Source: Melitaea cinxia
Lineage: Eukaryota > Arthropoda > Insecta > Lepidoptera > Nymphalidae
Assembly: GCF_905220565.1 (NCBI RefSeq)
Contig: NC_059401.1
Span: 7,279,001-7,343,000, forward strand
DNA length: 64,000 nt
Reading direction: 5' to 3'
Position 1 is the first letter of the stretch. The number at the start of each line of letters is the position of its first letter. The translations under genes were made by a program, and so were the position numbers. The notes below the pieces were generated by a model. It searched no databases and was not told the DNA's origin. It worked only from the letters and a program-made list of their open reading frames with translations. Positions 11,701 to 21,412 of the stretch are shown in pieces.

Positions 11701-14700
11701 CTCTATATTTTACAACAAAAAAATTAATACACACTTTTATACAGAACACACATCAAACTATAAATTAAATATCATTCATCTGAAATATTTTTTTAATATT
11801 ACAATAAACTAACAAGAATCGGTTAAAGAAATATTTTGTTGGACGTAAACGTTTTGGATGTACGGATGATAATAAAATAACGCGAGAACCGCTTGATGAA
11901 ATAAGTTGTTTCTTTTTATTGTGTCAGGACACTATTAACAAGGAAGCCTATTGAATATGAAGGTTGAAAAATTATTTAACTTTTTACAATAAATATTTCT
12001 ACGTTTCTATAATAATAATATAATATCAGAGCCATGTGTGATTGTTTGCAAGAACCAAATCAAGTAATCGAACTTATTATCGTTGTATGGTCGATTATTA
12101 ATTTTTAAACAAGCTGCTAGAGGGCATTGCTGTATATGGCATGGTATAAGCTAGAAGCAATAGTTTTAAGGCAGTGCGTCGAGGCATGCAGTTTTATATT
12201 TTCCATTTTTTTTGTATTATTATTTAATATATAATAGAACAATTAAAACCTAAAATAAATAAAATTTATTTTAGCTTACATTTTGACCGTTTACTCAGAC
12301 AATAATCTATGTCAATATTTTGTAAATTTTGCAATTCATTCAATTGACATTGAAATTTATCACTTCCTTTTGTAAATCGATCATCTTGAAGTCTTAAACT
12401 TTCCCAGTGGGCATAAAAAGACATATTATTGAAATTTTTTGGGGCCTTGTAGCCATTATTAAAAGTAAAAATTGACGTATGCTAAAAAGATATATGTGAA
12501 CGAGACAACAATATCATATGACGACAATAATTACATTTTATTTATTATTATATACTTAATGTGCTTTCTGAGGTACGATGGGGAGACCCCAATGATAGAC
12601 ATCCAAACTGGAAAGAAATATTTGTACACGTCGTTGTCGGTCGGCGTGCTAGGCGACTCTACTTGTACCACTACACCAGAGCGGTTGAGTCGTTAAGCCG
12701 TCAGTCTCGGTTGTTATCATAAATACTTGATACTCGTAGTAGGAACATATCCGCCAACCCGCAGTGGATTGGCGTGGTGGATTAAGCTCCAATCCTTTTC
12801 CTACATGGAGAAAGAGGTCTATGCCCACCAGTGGGATGCTACAGGCTGAAAGTGATTATATACTAATCATATTTTATTTATCGTATCATATCATATTTTA
12901 TTATTATATTTTATTTTAATAAAAAATAAAATATGTTATCATATTTTATTTTTTATTATTATTATTTTATTCATTATTTTTACACACAATAGAGTACATT
13001 TAAGAGACATTTTTAAGTACTAGCAATACGTAATTAGAGTTCTAAGCTACACTTCATAAAAATATGTGTCTAAATTGAGACAAAATCAGAAGAATAATAT
13101 TAATAATCAAGAGTATTTGTTTTTAAGCTTACCTAACCATTAGTACGTCAAAGCTTTTAAATAATAAGGAGATGTTATATATGTAGTATATAGAGCAAAA
13201 TGCAATGCCCAAATCTTAGGTGATATATAGTGATAGAAAAATTATTTAAACATTCGAAATTATCAATTTATTATAAAACAAGTAATAAAATTCGTATCCA
13301 TACCAATTCATTTGGCAGCGGCATTTTCGTTACTGCTGTATTAATCATTTTATCACTAGGTGGAGTTATAAAATTGTAGCATCCAATTAGAGTAAATTTA
13401 AAATAATTTGCATTTTTAAGTATTTTATGGTGCTTATCATTTTCTTTATTCTTAATATTATTTAACGTTAATGAGATTTTTGGAAAATTATCCCAACTTT
13501 TGGCGTGTAGGGCCGAAGGCGGTATTGTTGGCTCCATACGTTCCTTGATAATCATTTCATTTGAACCTTGAAAATGAAAATTTATATACATACATTATGA
13601 CTTGCATATGAATATTTAACAGTTAAGTTTGAGACAAGTTTTTAAGATTTTACGGTCGCTACGAACACTTAATTACACGTCACATCTATGAAGTCGCCGA
13701 AATATCGGGATGTTTCAAAATTACAATTGCGGTAAGCCCGATAAAGAGTAAATAGGGGTTAGAGGCATAATATAACATATGATAGAGATATAATCTATTG
13801 ACATTTTATACAATATTTTACTATTGTAAATAATGCAAAAATTGCAATTACCAATAAATATTGGCAAAATATCTATATTACAACAATAAAAATCTGAGAA
13901 TGATTTTTGTGTCGTCATTGCAATAGACTTGTTTGATTGGCTCTGTCCTGTAGAACTGGCACCTTCTGAATTCGTTTCCAAATTTACTGGATGTATTCTT
14001 ACTGAAATTATAAAATAAATGAATTATTGGCACACTTTTACTGTTTGTAACTATTTATTTGACATAGTTTTTTAGTAGTTATTTTTATTAAAATCGTATT
14101 ATACGAGTGCAAATTAGTAAGGTTTGATTAAGATCATTATTAACTTAACCATGCAAATATAGCTTAACACTATTTATTTATTTTATGATCTTTCAAAATA
14201 AATATTTTGCTTAAAATTTGAAGCATTCAGTTTGGTGTAGTTAGTACCTTACAAAATCAAAATCAAAATAACTTTATTCAAATAAGCCCCAAGAGCACTT
14301 TCGAATCGTCATTTTACAAATTAAAATTTTAAGGTGTTTACTATTTTTGTAAAAGTAAAGCTACCACCGATTCGGAATGTAGATTCTGCAGAGAAGAATC
14401 GGTAAGAGACTCCGCGTTACAGATGATTACAGGCAAATAATATTTCTTCGAAGTAGTGTTGTATTCCCGCGGTAAGTAAAGTAGCTAAAGCTCCTAGAGA
14501 TGCATTATGATGATAGCGGGGGTTAGATCAACATGCTTTTGGCTACCGCATAGGCTGCAATAATAGCTTAACATAAGGCACACCATTCCCTTGTTTGTCA
14601 TCCTAGCAACATAAAATAAATATATGTACATATCGTCATATGTGCATCGTTACAGTTATATATATTTTTTATTATACGACTGAAATAAGTTAAAGAATAT

Positions 14701-15550
14701 TAAACATTGCTTTTGAAGTGTACAAATATATCTATAATTATTACATAATATTATAAGATAAACATTTTTTTTTCTTTTTAAATCAAATAGATTTTGTAGT
14801 ATTAACACATAATAAAAAGAAAAATGTTGTATTTAACAGAGTACAACGGTAATGCAATCAATACAGGTGTATTAATTTCCGGTCTAAATAAAATTATTCT
14901 TCTTTTGACGCTTTTTCCAAATAGCCTTCTACCACTAGCCGATGTGCTAGTAGCTGCTAGTTTCGATCCTGCTTATGACAAACATTTAAATATTTTTAAT
15001 AATCCTACATAAATATTTGCAATGGTACCAATAAGGCAAGATAAACCTAGTATGCTAGGATATTGTTAATAAATTACTATGCATTTGCTAAATGTTTCTT
15101 CATTCTTACCAGTGAGTGGACTGTTAGCAAAGAGACACATTTTTTCGTAATCTGATGGATCATAATTCATGCATCCTTTGGCAATACTTCTTTTATTTTC
15201 TACCTCCACTCCTCTGCCAGTTGAAGACGTGACAACACTTGACAGCAGTAATTGATCAAAAAACGAAATCTTTAAAAAATAGGGCTTAGGATCTTCATCT
15301 GGAACATGTAATTCTTGGACCTTAATAGTGAAAACATCAAGTGGAGGTAGAAACAGTTCTTCTTTATTCTGTGTTTCTGACTTGACTGATTTTAGAGATG
15401 ATACTGATCGGTTCTAAAATTATTATTAGGTTATATTTTGAGGTGTGAATTTCTTTCTTATAAAGTATGCAAAAGTTAAAATGTTCATTTATTGAGGTAA
15501 TTAACATTTTTGGGAAGCTATAAATTGAATATTACCTTAGACTTCTTCAT
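2729..15550 (-). CDS. CFAP70: CFAP70/TTC18-like cilia- and flagella-associated protein, 18 recognised exons, 3' end unresolved
   Basis: CFAP70 is a TPR protein of the ciliary/sperm axoneme, near the outer dynein arms. Eighteen minus-strand exons join in frame: 15550-15536, 15413-15110, 14001-13852, 13566-13304, 12445-12280, 11471-11298, 10953-10824, 10585-10442, 10114-9975, 9596-9448, 8987-8832, 8234-8104, 7625-7449, 7072-6922, 5811-5665, 5516-5410, 4057-3940, 2917-2729. They total 2,811 nt, 937 residues, starting Met-Lys-Lys-Ser. Against remembered vertebrate CFAP70: an Ile-Asp-Ile-Leu-Pro block (about residue 150), a Tyr-Ser-Thr-Val-Trp-Ala-Ser-Phe block spanning exons 5/6 (about 300), a Phe-Ala-Leu-Ile-Glu-Val-Thr-Leu block (about 425), then TPR-like helical repeats from about 550 to the end. 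Vertebrate proteins are about 1,120 residues. All junctions are GT-AG except exon 11/12 (GC-AG). The exon 18 donor (CTG/GTACCT) is weak, and no final exon or stop was found. Introns are full of SINE and MITE debris. Confidence 0.8.
3048..3292 (+). repeat. Copy of the dispersed 'AACCGACTTC' family
   Basis: It starts at the GTTTGC-TC-GCAAAC palindrome and runs through the family's 'cctggtttccttatcat' and 'gaattatcaaaatcggt' blocks. It ends in a CA microsatellite (3294-3313). The many other copies are listed in the entry at 35325-36080. Confidence 0.8.
3319..3550 (+). repeat. Dispersed repeat starting CTAGCTGACT
   Basis: It begins CTAGCTGACTAGGCAAACG and contains the 'gagaatcggtcaagccgtttcggagga' type text split over 3490-3520. 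A minus-strand copy lies at 24095-24284. It is a common short non-autonomous repeat with no coding content. Confidence 0.6.
4195..4360 (+). mobile_element. 3' part of the 'CACCTGATGGTAAG' SINE-like family C
   Basis: The text from 'ccccaggag' to 'ctgtgccctacctcagtt' matches the 3' half of the fuller copy at 31823-32098. A small extra piece of the same tail lies at 4910-4965. Confidence 0.65.
4435..4800 (+). mobile_element. tRNA-derived SINE, family A (best copy)
   Basis: The tRNA-like head has an A-box-like region in 4445-4470 (GACGCAACGGTTACAGC) and a B box GGTTCGATCCC near 4510. A conserved body follows (ACCTGATAGCGATC), then a tail containing GAGCAGCGTGGTGGATTAAG and GTGGGATATTATAGG. RNA polymerase III promoter elements would drive it. 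Open frames on both strands across this copy come from the SINE, not from a protein gene. Confidence 0.8.
7125..7375 (-). mobile_element. SINE-like family C copy, minus orientation
   Basis: It contains 'gaggtaggatacagca', 'ttatagaagatcacagct' and 'taggctacggt', the reverse complement of the copy at 31823-32098. It lies in the intron between exons 13 and 14 of the CFAP70-like gene. Confidence 0.65.
8235..8831 (-). other. Predicted GC-AG intron (11) of the CFAP70-like gene
   Basis: Exon 11 ends CAG at 8832 and is followed by GCATGT; exon 12 begins after TTTTTAG at 8235. Joining them in phase 0 gives the ungapped TPR helix Leu-Tyr-Leu-Gln-Leu-Val-Val-Glu, which aligns without gaps to the family. 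The only nearby GT donor would add residues and break the phase. The intron also holds a repeat-like segment near 8500-8750 (text 'gcgccgcatctatctctct'). Confidence 0.6.
12555..12855 (+). mobile_element. SINE family A copy, internally deleted
   Basis: It carries the 'gaggtacgatggggagacccc' part, a shortened middle, and the standard tail ending near 'cagtgggatgctacaggc'. It sits in the intron between exons 4 and 5 of the CFAP70-like gene. Confidence 0.7.
14255..14560. mobile_element. Two repeat fragments in CFAP70 intron 2
   Basis: 14260-14420 is the 'aactttattcaaataag' repeat also seen at 2505-2640. 14440-14560 is a decayed minus copy of SINE-like family C ('gtagtgttgtattcc', 'aaagctcct'). 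Nearby, 14925-14985 keeps a worn tRNA-SINE B box (GTTTCGATCC, then 'atgacaaacattt'). Confidence 0.5.
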
Positions 15551-16284
15551 TTTGTTGTCGATAAGCTTTAGATAACGTTACTTTTATATCTGACAGTTAC
15601 GTTTGAGGATGATATTGTCTAATTATAAAAAAAAAACAAAAAAGGTAATATAAAAGTACGTATAAGAAGTATTTATTATTTTTCGAAGGTCTTTTTTCTT
15701 TTCAGTACTATTAATATATACAGTTTTTGGATATATGTTTGACTATGGGCTTAAGACTGTTACAAAATATATATATGTATTGGGCAAGTGATTATTATCA
15801 CCTTAAAGGGAGGGCGGGGGTTTTTTTAGTATATATGTATATATTTAGCCACGAAGAAAAAAATCGTGATTTATAGGGTTTAAAATCTGCTGCGAAAATA
15901 ATTTGGGTTATTTTTATATTTAAACATTTTATCTCGATTTGTTATATCAGCTTCTTTTGTTTCTGTTGGATAATACTAATCTTTGAATATGGTATATTTG
16001 TATTTGTTAATATTATATTCTTGAATCTCGTCCAAACAAACACGTTATTATCACGATAACGCATACTTATTATAATGAAAATAAATTTAATATCTTAATT
16101 TTTAATATTTACTTTTTACGGATATTTCTCGGTCATAAAAAATTTACCCGGATTTTAATTCTGAAATGTCTGTTTTCACAACATTTACTAACAATATGAT
16201 GAGATTAAATGATTAAAAAGTCATTAGTAAATGATTAATATTGAAATAGACTATGATGTCGTTATAATCTCATTTACATTCACC

Positions 16285-17188
16285 ATGAGTGCAACAGTAG
16301 GCGGTTTATGTTTCCTGTTGATTATTTCAGCAGTAAATATGTTAAATTTACTACAAAATGATGCCAATACCTTTGTAAGTACATAATATTTAAAAAAAAA
16401 CTAATATATAAAAATATTATACCTATGCAGCTAATTAATATATGTAAAAAATAGGGACCTTACGACGTAAGCTGGACGCAATATAACATGTGCAAGGGAC
16501 CGAAATCGAAAAATGATACTGTAATATTTACTAACATCACAAACGATGGCGGTCATTATATCGCTTATTACAATTTAACATTTTTAGATGACGTTAAATT
16601 TACAGATGTAAGTAAGCAATAAAATTTACAAATAATAATAATAATAATAAAAGTATGTATCTATTTAATTTATAATATTTATTCCATATCAGGTTAAAAT
16701 ATGGGTGTATACATTAACGAATAATAGAAAAAATTTACTTTGGACCTACAAAATAACTGATCCATGCAAACATTTTGCAATCGCTTCTGTAGTATTTACC
16801 TACTTAAAAACGAACTCCTGTTTTATTAAAAAGGTTGGTAAAGTTACTATCAAGTTTTGTACTATAATAAAATTATACTACGATTTTCTAGTATAAATGA
16901 GATGAATATTCAAATTTCTTTAATAAATATCTCTTTTAACTCTTATAATATAATCGTATATAAATATAATTTGATACATACATAAATTTTTATTTTCAGG
17001 GTTCATATGTTTTTTCTATACCTTTTGAGGAACTTACTTACGCATTTTTTGGATCATCATTTTTTTACGGAGATTACTCTTTAAAAAGTTTAGGTACATC
17101 TAAGCAAGGCAATATTATGTGCTTAACGCTTGGTATGAAATTTTCGAAAAAACGTACAGAAAAAGAAACTGAAATAAGTAACAATTGA
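16285..17188 (+). CDS. Secreted GM2-activator/CheA-like small protein, four exons, 190 residues
   Basis: Exons 16285-16374, 16455-16607, 16693-16833 and 17000-17188 are all in phase 0 with clear GT-AG borders (GTAAGT donors for the first two, GTTGGT for the third). Residues 1-21 form a signal peptide with a Leu-Cys-Phe-Leu-Leu-Ile-Ile core. The mature part has four cysteines (Met-Cys-Lys, Pro-Cys-Lys, Ser-Cys-Phe, Met-Cys-Leu), enough for two disulfides, and potential N-glycosylation sites (Asn-Asp-Thr, Asn-Ile-Thr, Asn-Leu-Thr). The late pattern Cys-Phe-Ile-Lys-Lys-Gly-Ser-Tyr, then Tyr-Gly-Asp-Tyr-Ser-Leu-Lys, then Cys, resembles the GM2-activator/CheA-type lipid-binding fold of insect secreted proteins. 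The assignment rests on this pattern only. Function and ligand are unknown; an extracellular lipid or odorant role is inference. The tail is Lys/Glu-rich. Confidence 0.65.
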
Positions 17189-17734
17189 AGAATGTTAAAA
17201 AAATATGTAAAAATTTCAAGGACATTTCAATAACTGATTGCTTGATTGAATTATTTCAAAAGACTATAAGTATTACTTAGTCTTACATTCTTAATTTAAT
17301 TTTTTTTTATTAACAAATAATAAGTCAACGATATTTTTCCTAAAAGAACAAAAAAAAAAAAAAAAACTTCAATGATGACGTGAATTCAGTGAAATAATCG
17401 TAAATTTATTTACAAATGTATGTACATTAATTTAAGCGTTTGTCAAATTTCATTCCCTAAATTTTAACGCGGGTGGTGGGTAAAACTATAAAAAATAAAT
17501 TAAATATTTTTTTGCATAGGTAGTTTGTTTTGAGTAATGAGTGACATGCTTTTGTTTAATTTGGTATATGTATAAAACAGTTTCTTTGATGACCTTATGA
17601 AGTATGTATCTAGTATTAGAAGTGCACGTTTTATTATTTAATGAATTGTTTCTCTAACAGTATTTCGTGATTTATGATTAAATAAATTTTCTTAAAAATT
17701 TGTCTATTTTTGGATCTCTTTAATGATTTCTATT

Positions 17735-18072
17735 GGGTATGGCATTGAAAAGAAAAACTTTCAACACATGCATCCTTCCATGCTTAACTTACGGGTGTGA
17801 AACATGGGCACTCACCAAATCTCTAAGAGACAAACTTGCCAAATGTCAAAGAGCAATCGAGCGCAGAATAGCAGGGACAAAATAGATAGAGTAGAGAGTA
17901 ATAAGATAGAGTCAGAAATACCGACATCAGGATGAAAACTAAGCTAACTGATATCCTACTACGCATCGGCCATGTGGACCGGACATATGATGCGCGACAA
18001 ACAAGGAAAATGGTGTAAGGCAGCTTCTGAGTGGTACCCAAGAGATGGGAAGAGAAGCCGTGGAAGACAGTA
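17735..18072 (+). pseudogene. RTE-like LINE fragment, left part, interrupted by a transposon
   Basis: Frame 1 reads Leu-Pro-Cys-Leu-Thr-Tyr-Gly-Cys-Glu-Thr-Trp then Cys-Gln-Arg-Ala-Ile-Glu-Arg-Arg, the conserved region after the reverse transcriptase of RTE-like LINEs. Several stops and frameshifts follow. The element continues at 21120 after the pogo-like insertion. Confidence 0.75.
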
Positions 18073-18096
18073 GGGTAGACTGGGTACGGTTGAAAC
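18073..18096 (+). repeat. Left terminal inverted repeat of the pogo-like element
   Basis: 24 bases, the exact reverse complement of 21096-21119. It ends in GGTTGAAAC, a motif repeated inside both ends of the element. Confidence 0.95.
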
Positions 18097-18510
18097 GGTG
18101 GACGGTTGAAACAAAGCGAATATCTCGTGAACTGTGCGTGAAGAGGTGAGGGGTACAAAGGGAGAACGAAGCGGTCGACAGGTCGAAACATGAATTTTAG
18201 TGTTGCGTCATTCTTCGCGCGCTGTACTTGTGTATAGGAGACCCCATTGTGTTTTTTGACTGAAAAGTAAGTATTTTTGTTCGTGCACTTTTGCTATTAT
18301 TATGGTTTTGATTAAAGTTAGAGTATTAAGAGTTTTGTATTGTTTTAGTTGACATTTGTAGAATATGGCAGTATGATTAGTTTTAATCCAAATTTATTAT
18401 CAATCTTCCTGTAAACAGTTTTATACCTAGAAGGGGGGTTGGGGACAGTTGAAACACTTTTTGTGGGTACGGTTGAAACATTTTATTTATTGAATTTTCT
18501 TGTTTCTCAG

Positions 18511-20490
18511 ATGCCAAGGGTTCGCCAAAGGAAGACTACGAGAAGTCGGGCTGACTTATCAACGTACAAACAAGCCTATGAAGATGTAAAAGCGGGATCT
18601 TCGTTAAGAACAGCGGCAGAAAAGAATGGACTAAACCACTGTTCCCTGTTGAGGTACGTACGTAAACGAGATGCGACTGGTGGCGATGAAAATCAAGAAA
18701 TGGGATATAAGGCTCACAATCGAGTGTTTAACCAGGAACAAGAGCGTGAGCTATCTAAATATTTAATTAGATGTGCAGATATATATTTTGGCCTAACTAA
18801 AAAGGATGTTATGAAATTGGCATACGAACTAACCGTCAAGTACAACTTATCACGACCTCGGACTTGGGATGACAAAGAAATGGCTGGTGAAGAATGGTTT
18901 CGCATGTTTATGAAAAGAAATCCTGAACTGTCAGTACGTGTAGCTCAGGCTACAAGGCTTTCTAGGGCGACTAGCTTTAATAGAAGTAACGTAGATGCTT
19001 TCTATGACAATTTGGCTACTGTTATGGAGCGTTATAAATTTGAACCACAAAATATATATAATGTTGATGAGACCGGCATAACTACTGTGCAAAAGCCCGA
19101 CAGAATAGTAGCTAGACGGGGTGCTCGTCAAGTAGGTTCAGTGACATCAGCCGAGAGGGGTACTTTAGTCACAGTAGCCTTTGCGGTGAATGCCATCGGA
19201 AATGCTATTCCGCCATTCTTTGTCTTTCCGCGAGTGCGATACCAAGATCACTTTGTCAGGGATGGGCCAATAGGATCTGCAGGAAGTGCAAATCCTTCCG
19301 GCTGGATGCAGGATGAAACATTTATTCATTTTCTGGAACACTTCAAAAAACATACAAATCCTTCTTATTCACATAAAGTTTTACTTGTGCTTGATAACCA
19401 CTATTCACATATTCACATTAATGCACTTGATTTTTGCAAGACGAATAGCATTGTGATGCTATCTTTCCCACCCCACTGCTCACATAAACTTCAACCGCTT
19501 GATCAATCTGTATTCGGTCCGCTGAAGAAAGCTATAAATTCGACCTGTGATGGATGGATGAGAAGTCACCCTGGCAAGACTATGTCAATATATGACATCC
19601 CAGGGATTTTAGCTACTGCTATGCCCCTTATTCTTACACAATCAAACATTCAAGCTGGCTTTCGCGTAACTGGGATTGTGCCATTTAATCGGCATTTGTT
19701 TACTGAACTCGATTTTGCTCCTGCATTTGTAACAGATAGGCCAAATCCTGTAAACGCAATCGAGGCAGCTGATGGCCCTATTCAGTATACTAATACACCT
19801 GAAGATAAAACGCCACCACAATCACCTTCTATTTTAACCTGCGAACTACCAGAAGATTTTTCTAATGCAGATCTTTTTGTAGAACAACAGACTACAAACA
19901 TTCCACAGTATACACAACTCCCAGACAGAGAACAGAAAAACATTATTACGCGTCCAGAACCTTTGATCTCGCTACCCAGACATCAAAGTAGTGTGCAACA
20001 AATTTCACTCAAACCCTCTACAAGTTCTCAATCCATTCCTGTGTTGTTAAATCAAACAGAAAATATCGCGACTTCTAGTACACCACTTTTGTTTTCCTCT
20101 GAAATAGTACGACCACTACCAGAAGCTCCTGCAAGGAAATTAACAAACAGGGGGCGAAAAACTAGGAAATCTACAATCTACACAGATACGCCCGAAAAGG
20201 AAGAGATAAGAAAAGAACATGAAAACAGACTGAAACGAACCAAAGCCAAGCAAGTTAAGAAAAGATTAGATGGAGGAAGGATTAAAAGAAATGCTACAAA
20301 CAGAAACAAAATACATGAATTATCATCATCAGAAGAAGAGGATTGCTACTGCCTTGTTTGCATGTCAGCATATTCGAAAAGCAGACCGAGGGAAAAATGG
20401 ATCCAATGCACAAAATGTAAAATGTGGGCGCATGAAGAGTACACAGAAGGTTATCTTAGTTATGTTTGTCACAATTGTGATTCCGAATGA
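18511..20490 (+). CDS. Pogo/Tigger/Jerky-type transposase with N-terminal HTH and C-terminal PHD-like finger (659 residues)
   Basis: A cut-and-paste transposase. The chosen start at 18511 begins Met-Pro-Arg-Val-Arg-Gln; the frame is open back to an ATG at 18439, but the bases just before 18511 are a good splice acceptor (TTTCTCAG), so the upstream part may be intron. Residues about 20-52 form a Psq-type helix-turn-helix. The DDE_1 catalytic core is present: D186 (Asn-Val-Asp-Glu-Thr-Gly), D295 (Leu-Val-Leu-Asp-Asn-His) and D331 (Leu-Gln-Pro-Leu-Asp-Gln), a DD35D spacing. A Ser/Pro/Thr-rich linker and basic region lead to a C-terminal zinc finger (about 612-656; Cys-Leu-Val-Cys, Cys-Thr-Lys-Cys, Trp-Ala-His, Cys-His-Asn-Cys). 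In that finger the Cys expected three residues after His is Tyr. No stops or frameshifts were seen. Confidence 0.9.
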   Translation: MPRVRQRKTTRSRADLSTYKQAYEDVKAGSSLRTAAEKNGLNHCSLLRYVRKRDATGGDENQEMGYKAHNRVFNQEQERELSKYLIRCADIYFGLTKKDVMKLAYELTVKYNLSRPRTWDDKEMAGEEWFRMFMKRNPELSVRVAQATRLSRATSFNRSNVDAFYDNLATVMERYKFEPQNIYNVDETGITTVQKPDRIVARRGARQVGSVTSAERGTLVTVAFAVNAIGNAIPPFFVFPRVRYQDHFVRDGPIGSAGSANPSGWMQDETFIHFLEHFKKHTNPSYSHKVLLVLDNHYSHIHINALDFCKTNSIVMLSFPPHCSHKLQPLDQSVFGPLKKAINSTCDGWMRSHPGKTMSIYDIPGILATAMPLILTQSNIQAGFRVTGIVPFNRHLFTELDFAPAFVTDRPNPVNAIEAADGPIQYTNTPEDKTPPQSPSILTCELPEDFSNADLFVEQQTTNIPQYTQLPDREQKNIITRPEPLISLPRHQSSVQQISLKPSTSSQSIPVLLNQTENIATSSTPLLFSSEIVRPLPEAPARKLTNRGRKTRKSTIYTDTPEKEEIRKEHENRLKRTKAKQVKKRLDGGRIKRNATNRNKIHELSSSEEEDCYCLVCMSAYSKSRPREKWIQCTKCKMWAHEEYTEGYLSYVCHNCDSE

Positions 20491-21095
20491 TCTCATAACC
20501 ACTTAAGTATCTTTGTTTAAAGGTTGATTTTTTATAGAAATAGAATATTATTTAGTTTCTATAGCTGAAGAGCTAAAAATTTTTTTAAGCTGTTCTATTT
20601 TATTTTCTTAATCAAAAAGTATTATTGTTTTGTTTTGTTATTTGTTTATCTATGCATCCAAATGTAGATGGTTATAGAAATAATTTTTAATGTTTTTCTC
20701 AAAGTGTTTTGTTAGCTGGAGTGCTAACATCTAGTTTAATATAATGAATGCTGTTGATTTTTGGGAAATATAATAGAAAAATATTTGTGATATTCCACTG
20801 TGCCATTACGAGTCGTTAAATTTTATTAGATGATTATTAAAACATGTTTATTTATTATATTTTGTATCATTTGCATGTTTCAATTGACCCCAGACACTGT
20901 TTCAACCGACCCTGGCATGGGGACGGCTGAAACAAATTACATTTTTTTTTAAATTTGATTTTATACATACAATACAATACGGTAATTTCAAATAAAATTG
21001 CCCATTAATAGACAGATATACGGTCTTTTATTTAATATAGTTCCTTCATCGCTCGCTTAATTAATGCTGATGCTATGCACGACAAAAGCTGAAAT

Positions 21096-21119
21096 GTTTC
21101 AACCGTACCCAGTCTACCC
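21096..21119 (-). repeat. Right terminal inverted repeat of the pogo-like element
   Basis: 24 bases, a perfect match to the left end in inverted orientation. It is followed by the TA target duplication. Confidence 0.95.
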
Positions 21120-21335
21120 TACATAAGATAGGAGGATGACCTCAAAATGACAGCTGGCCCAAGGTGGAGACAGGTAATTCAGGACAGGCCACAGTGGAGA
21201 TTATTAGAGGAGGCCTATGCCTAGAGGCACACTGTGATTAGAGACATTATATAAGTTATAAATGATGCAAACACGTAAATTATCTTTAATCCCAGAATAA
21301 AGGGCTTTATTATTATTATTATTATTATTATTAAT
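21120..21335 (+). pseudogene. RTE-like LINE fragment, right part with (ATT)n tail
   Basis: It continues the frame of 17735-18072. Arg-Gly-Arg-Gln is rejoined across one TA to a Glu-Asp-Asp-Leu-Lys then Ala-Gly-Pro-Arg-Trp stretch, the usual C-terminus of these LINEs. An AATAAA at 21297 and an (ATT)n run at 21306-21335 close the element. Confidence 0.75.
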
Positions 21336-21369
21336 GATTTCTTTTTATTCTATTACTATTTATACTATT

Positions 21370-21374
21370 ATTTC

Positions 21375-21412
<38 letters not shown>
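21370..21412. repeat. (TA)n/(TG)n microsatellite
   Basis: A short TA run followed by about 17 TG units. The open frame starting Met-Cys-Val-Cys-Val here is microsatellite translation. Confidence 0.9.

Larger units (their letters stand above)
18073..21119 (+). mobile_element. Complete pogo/Tigger-like DNA transposon (3,047 bp)
   Basis: Perfect 24-bp terminal inverted repeats occupy 18073-18096 and 21096-21119 (GGGTAGACTGGGTACG... outward). They are flanked by TA at 18071-18072 and 21120-21121, the target duplication of the Tc1/mariner/pogo superfamily. Removing the element and one TA rejoins the host LINE frame without a shift. The element carries one intact transposase gene. Perfect ends and an open frame suggest recent insertion. 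Confidence 0.9.
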
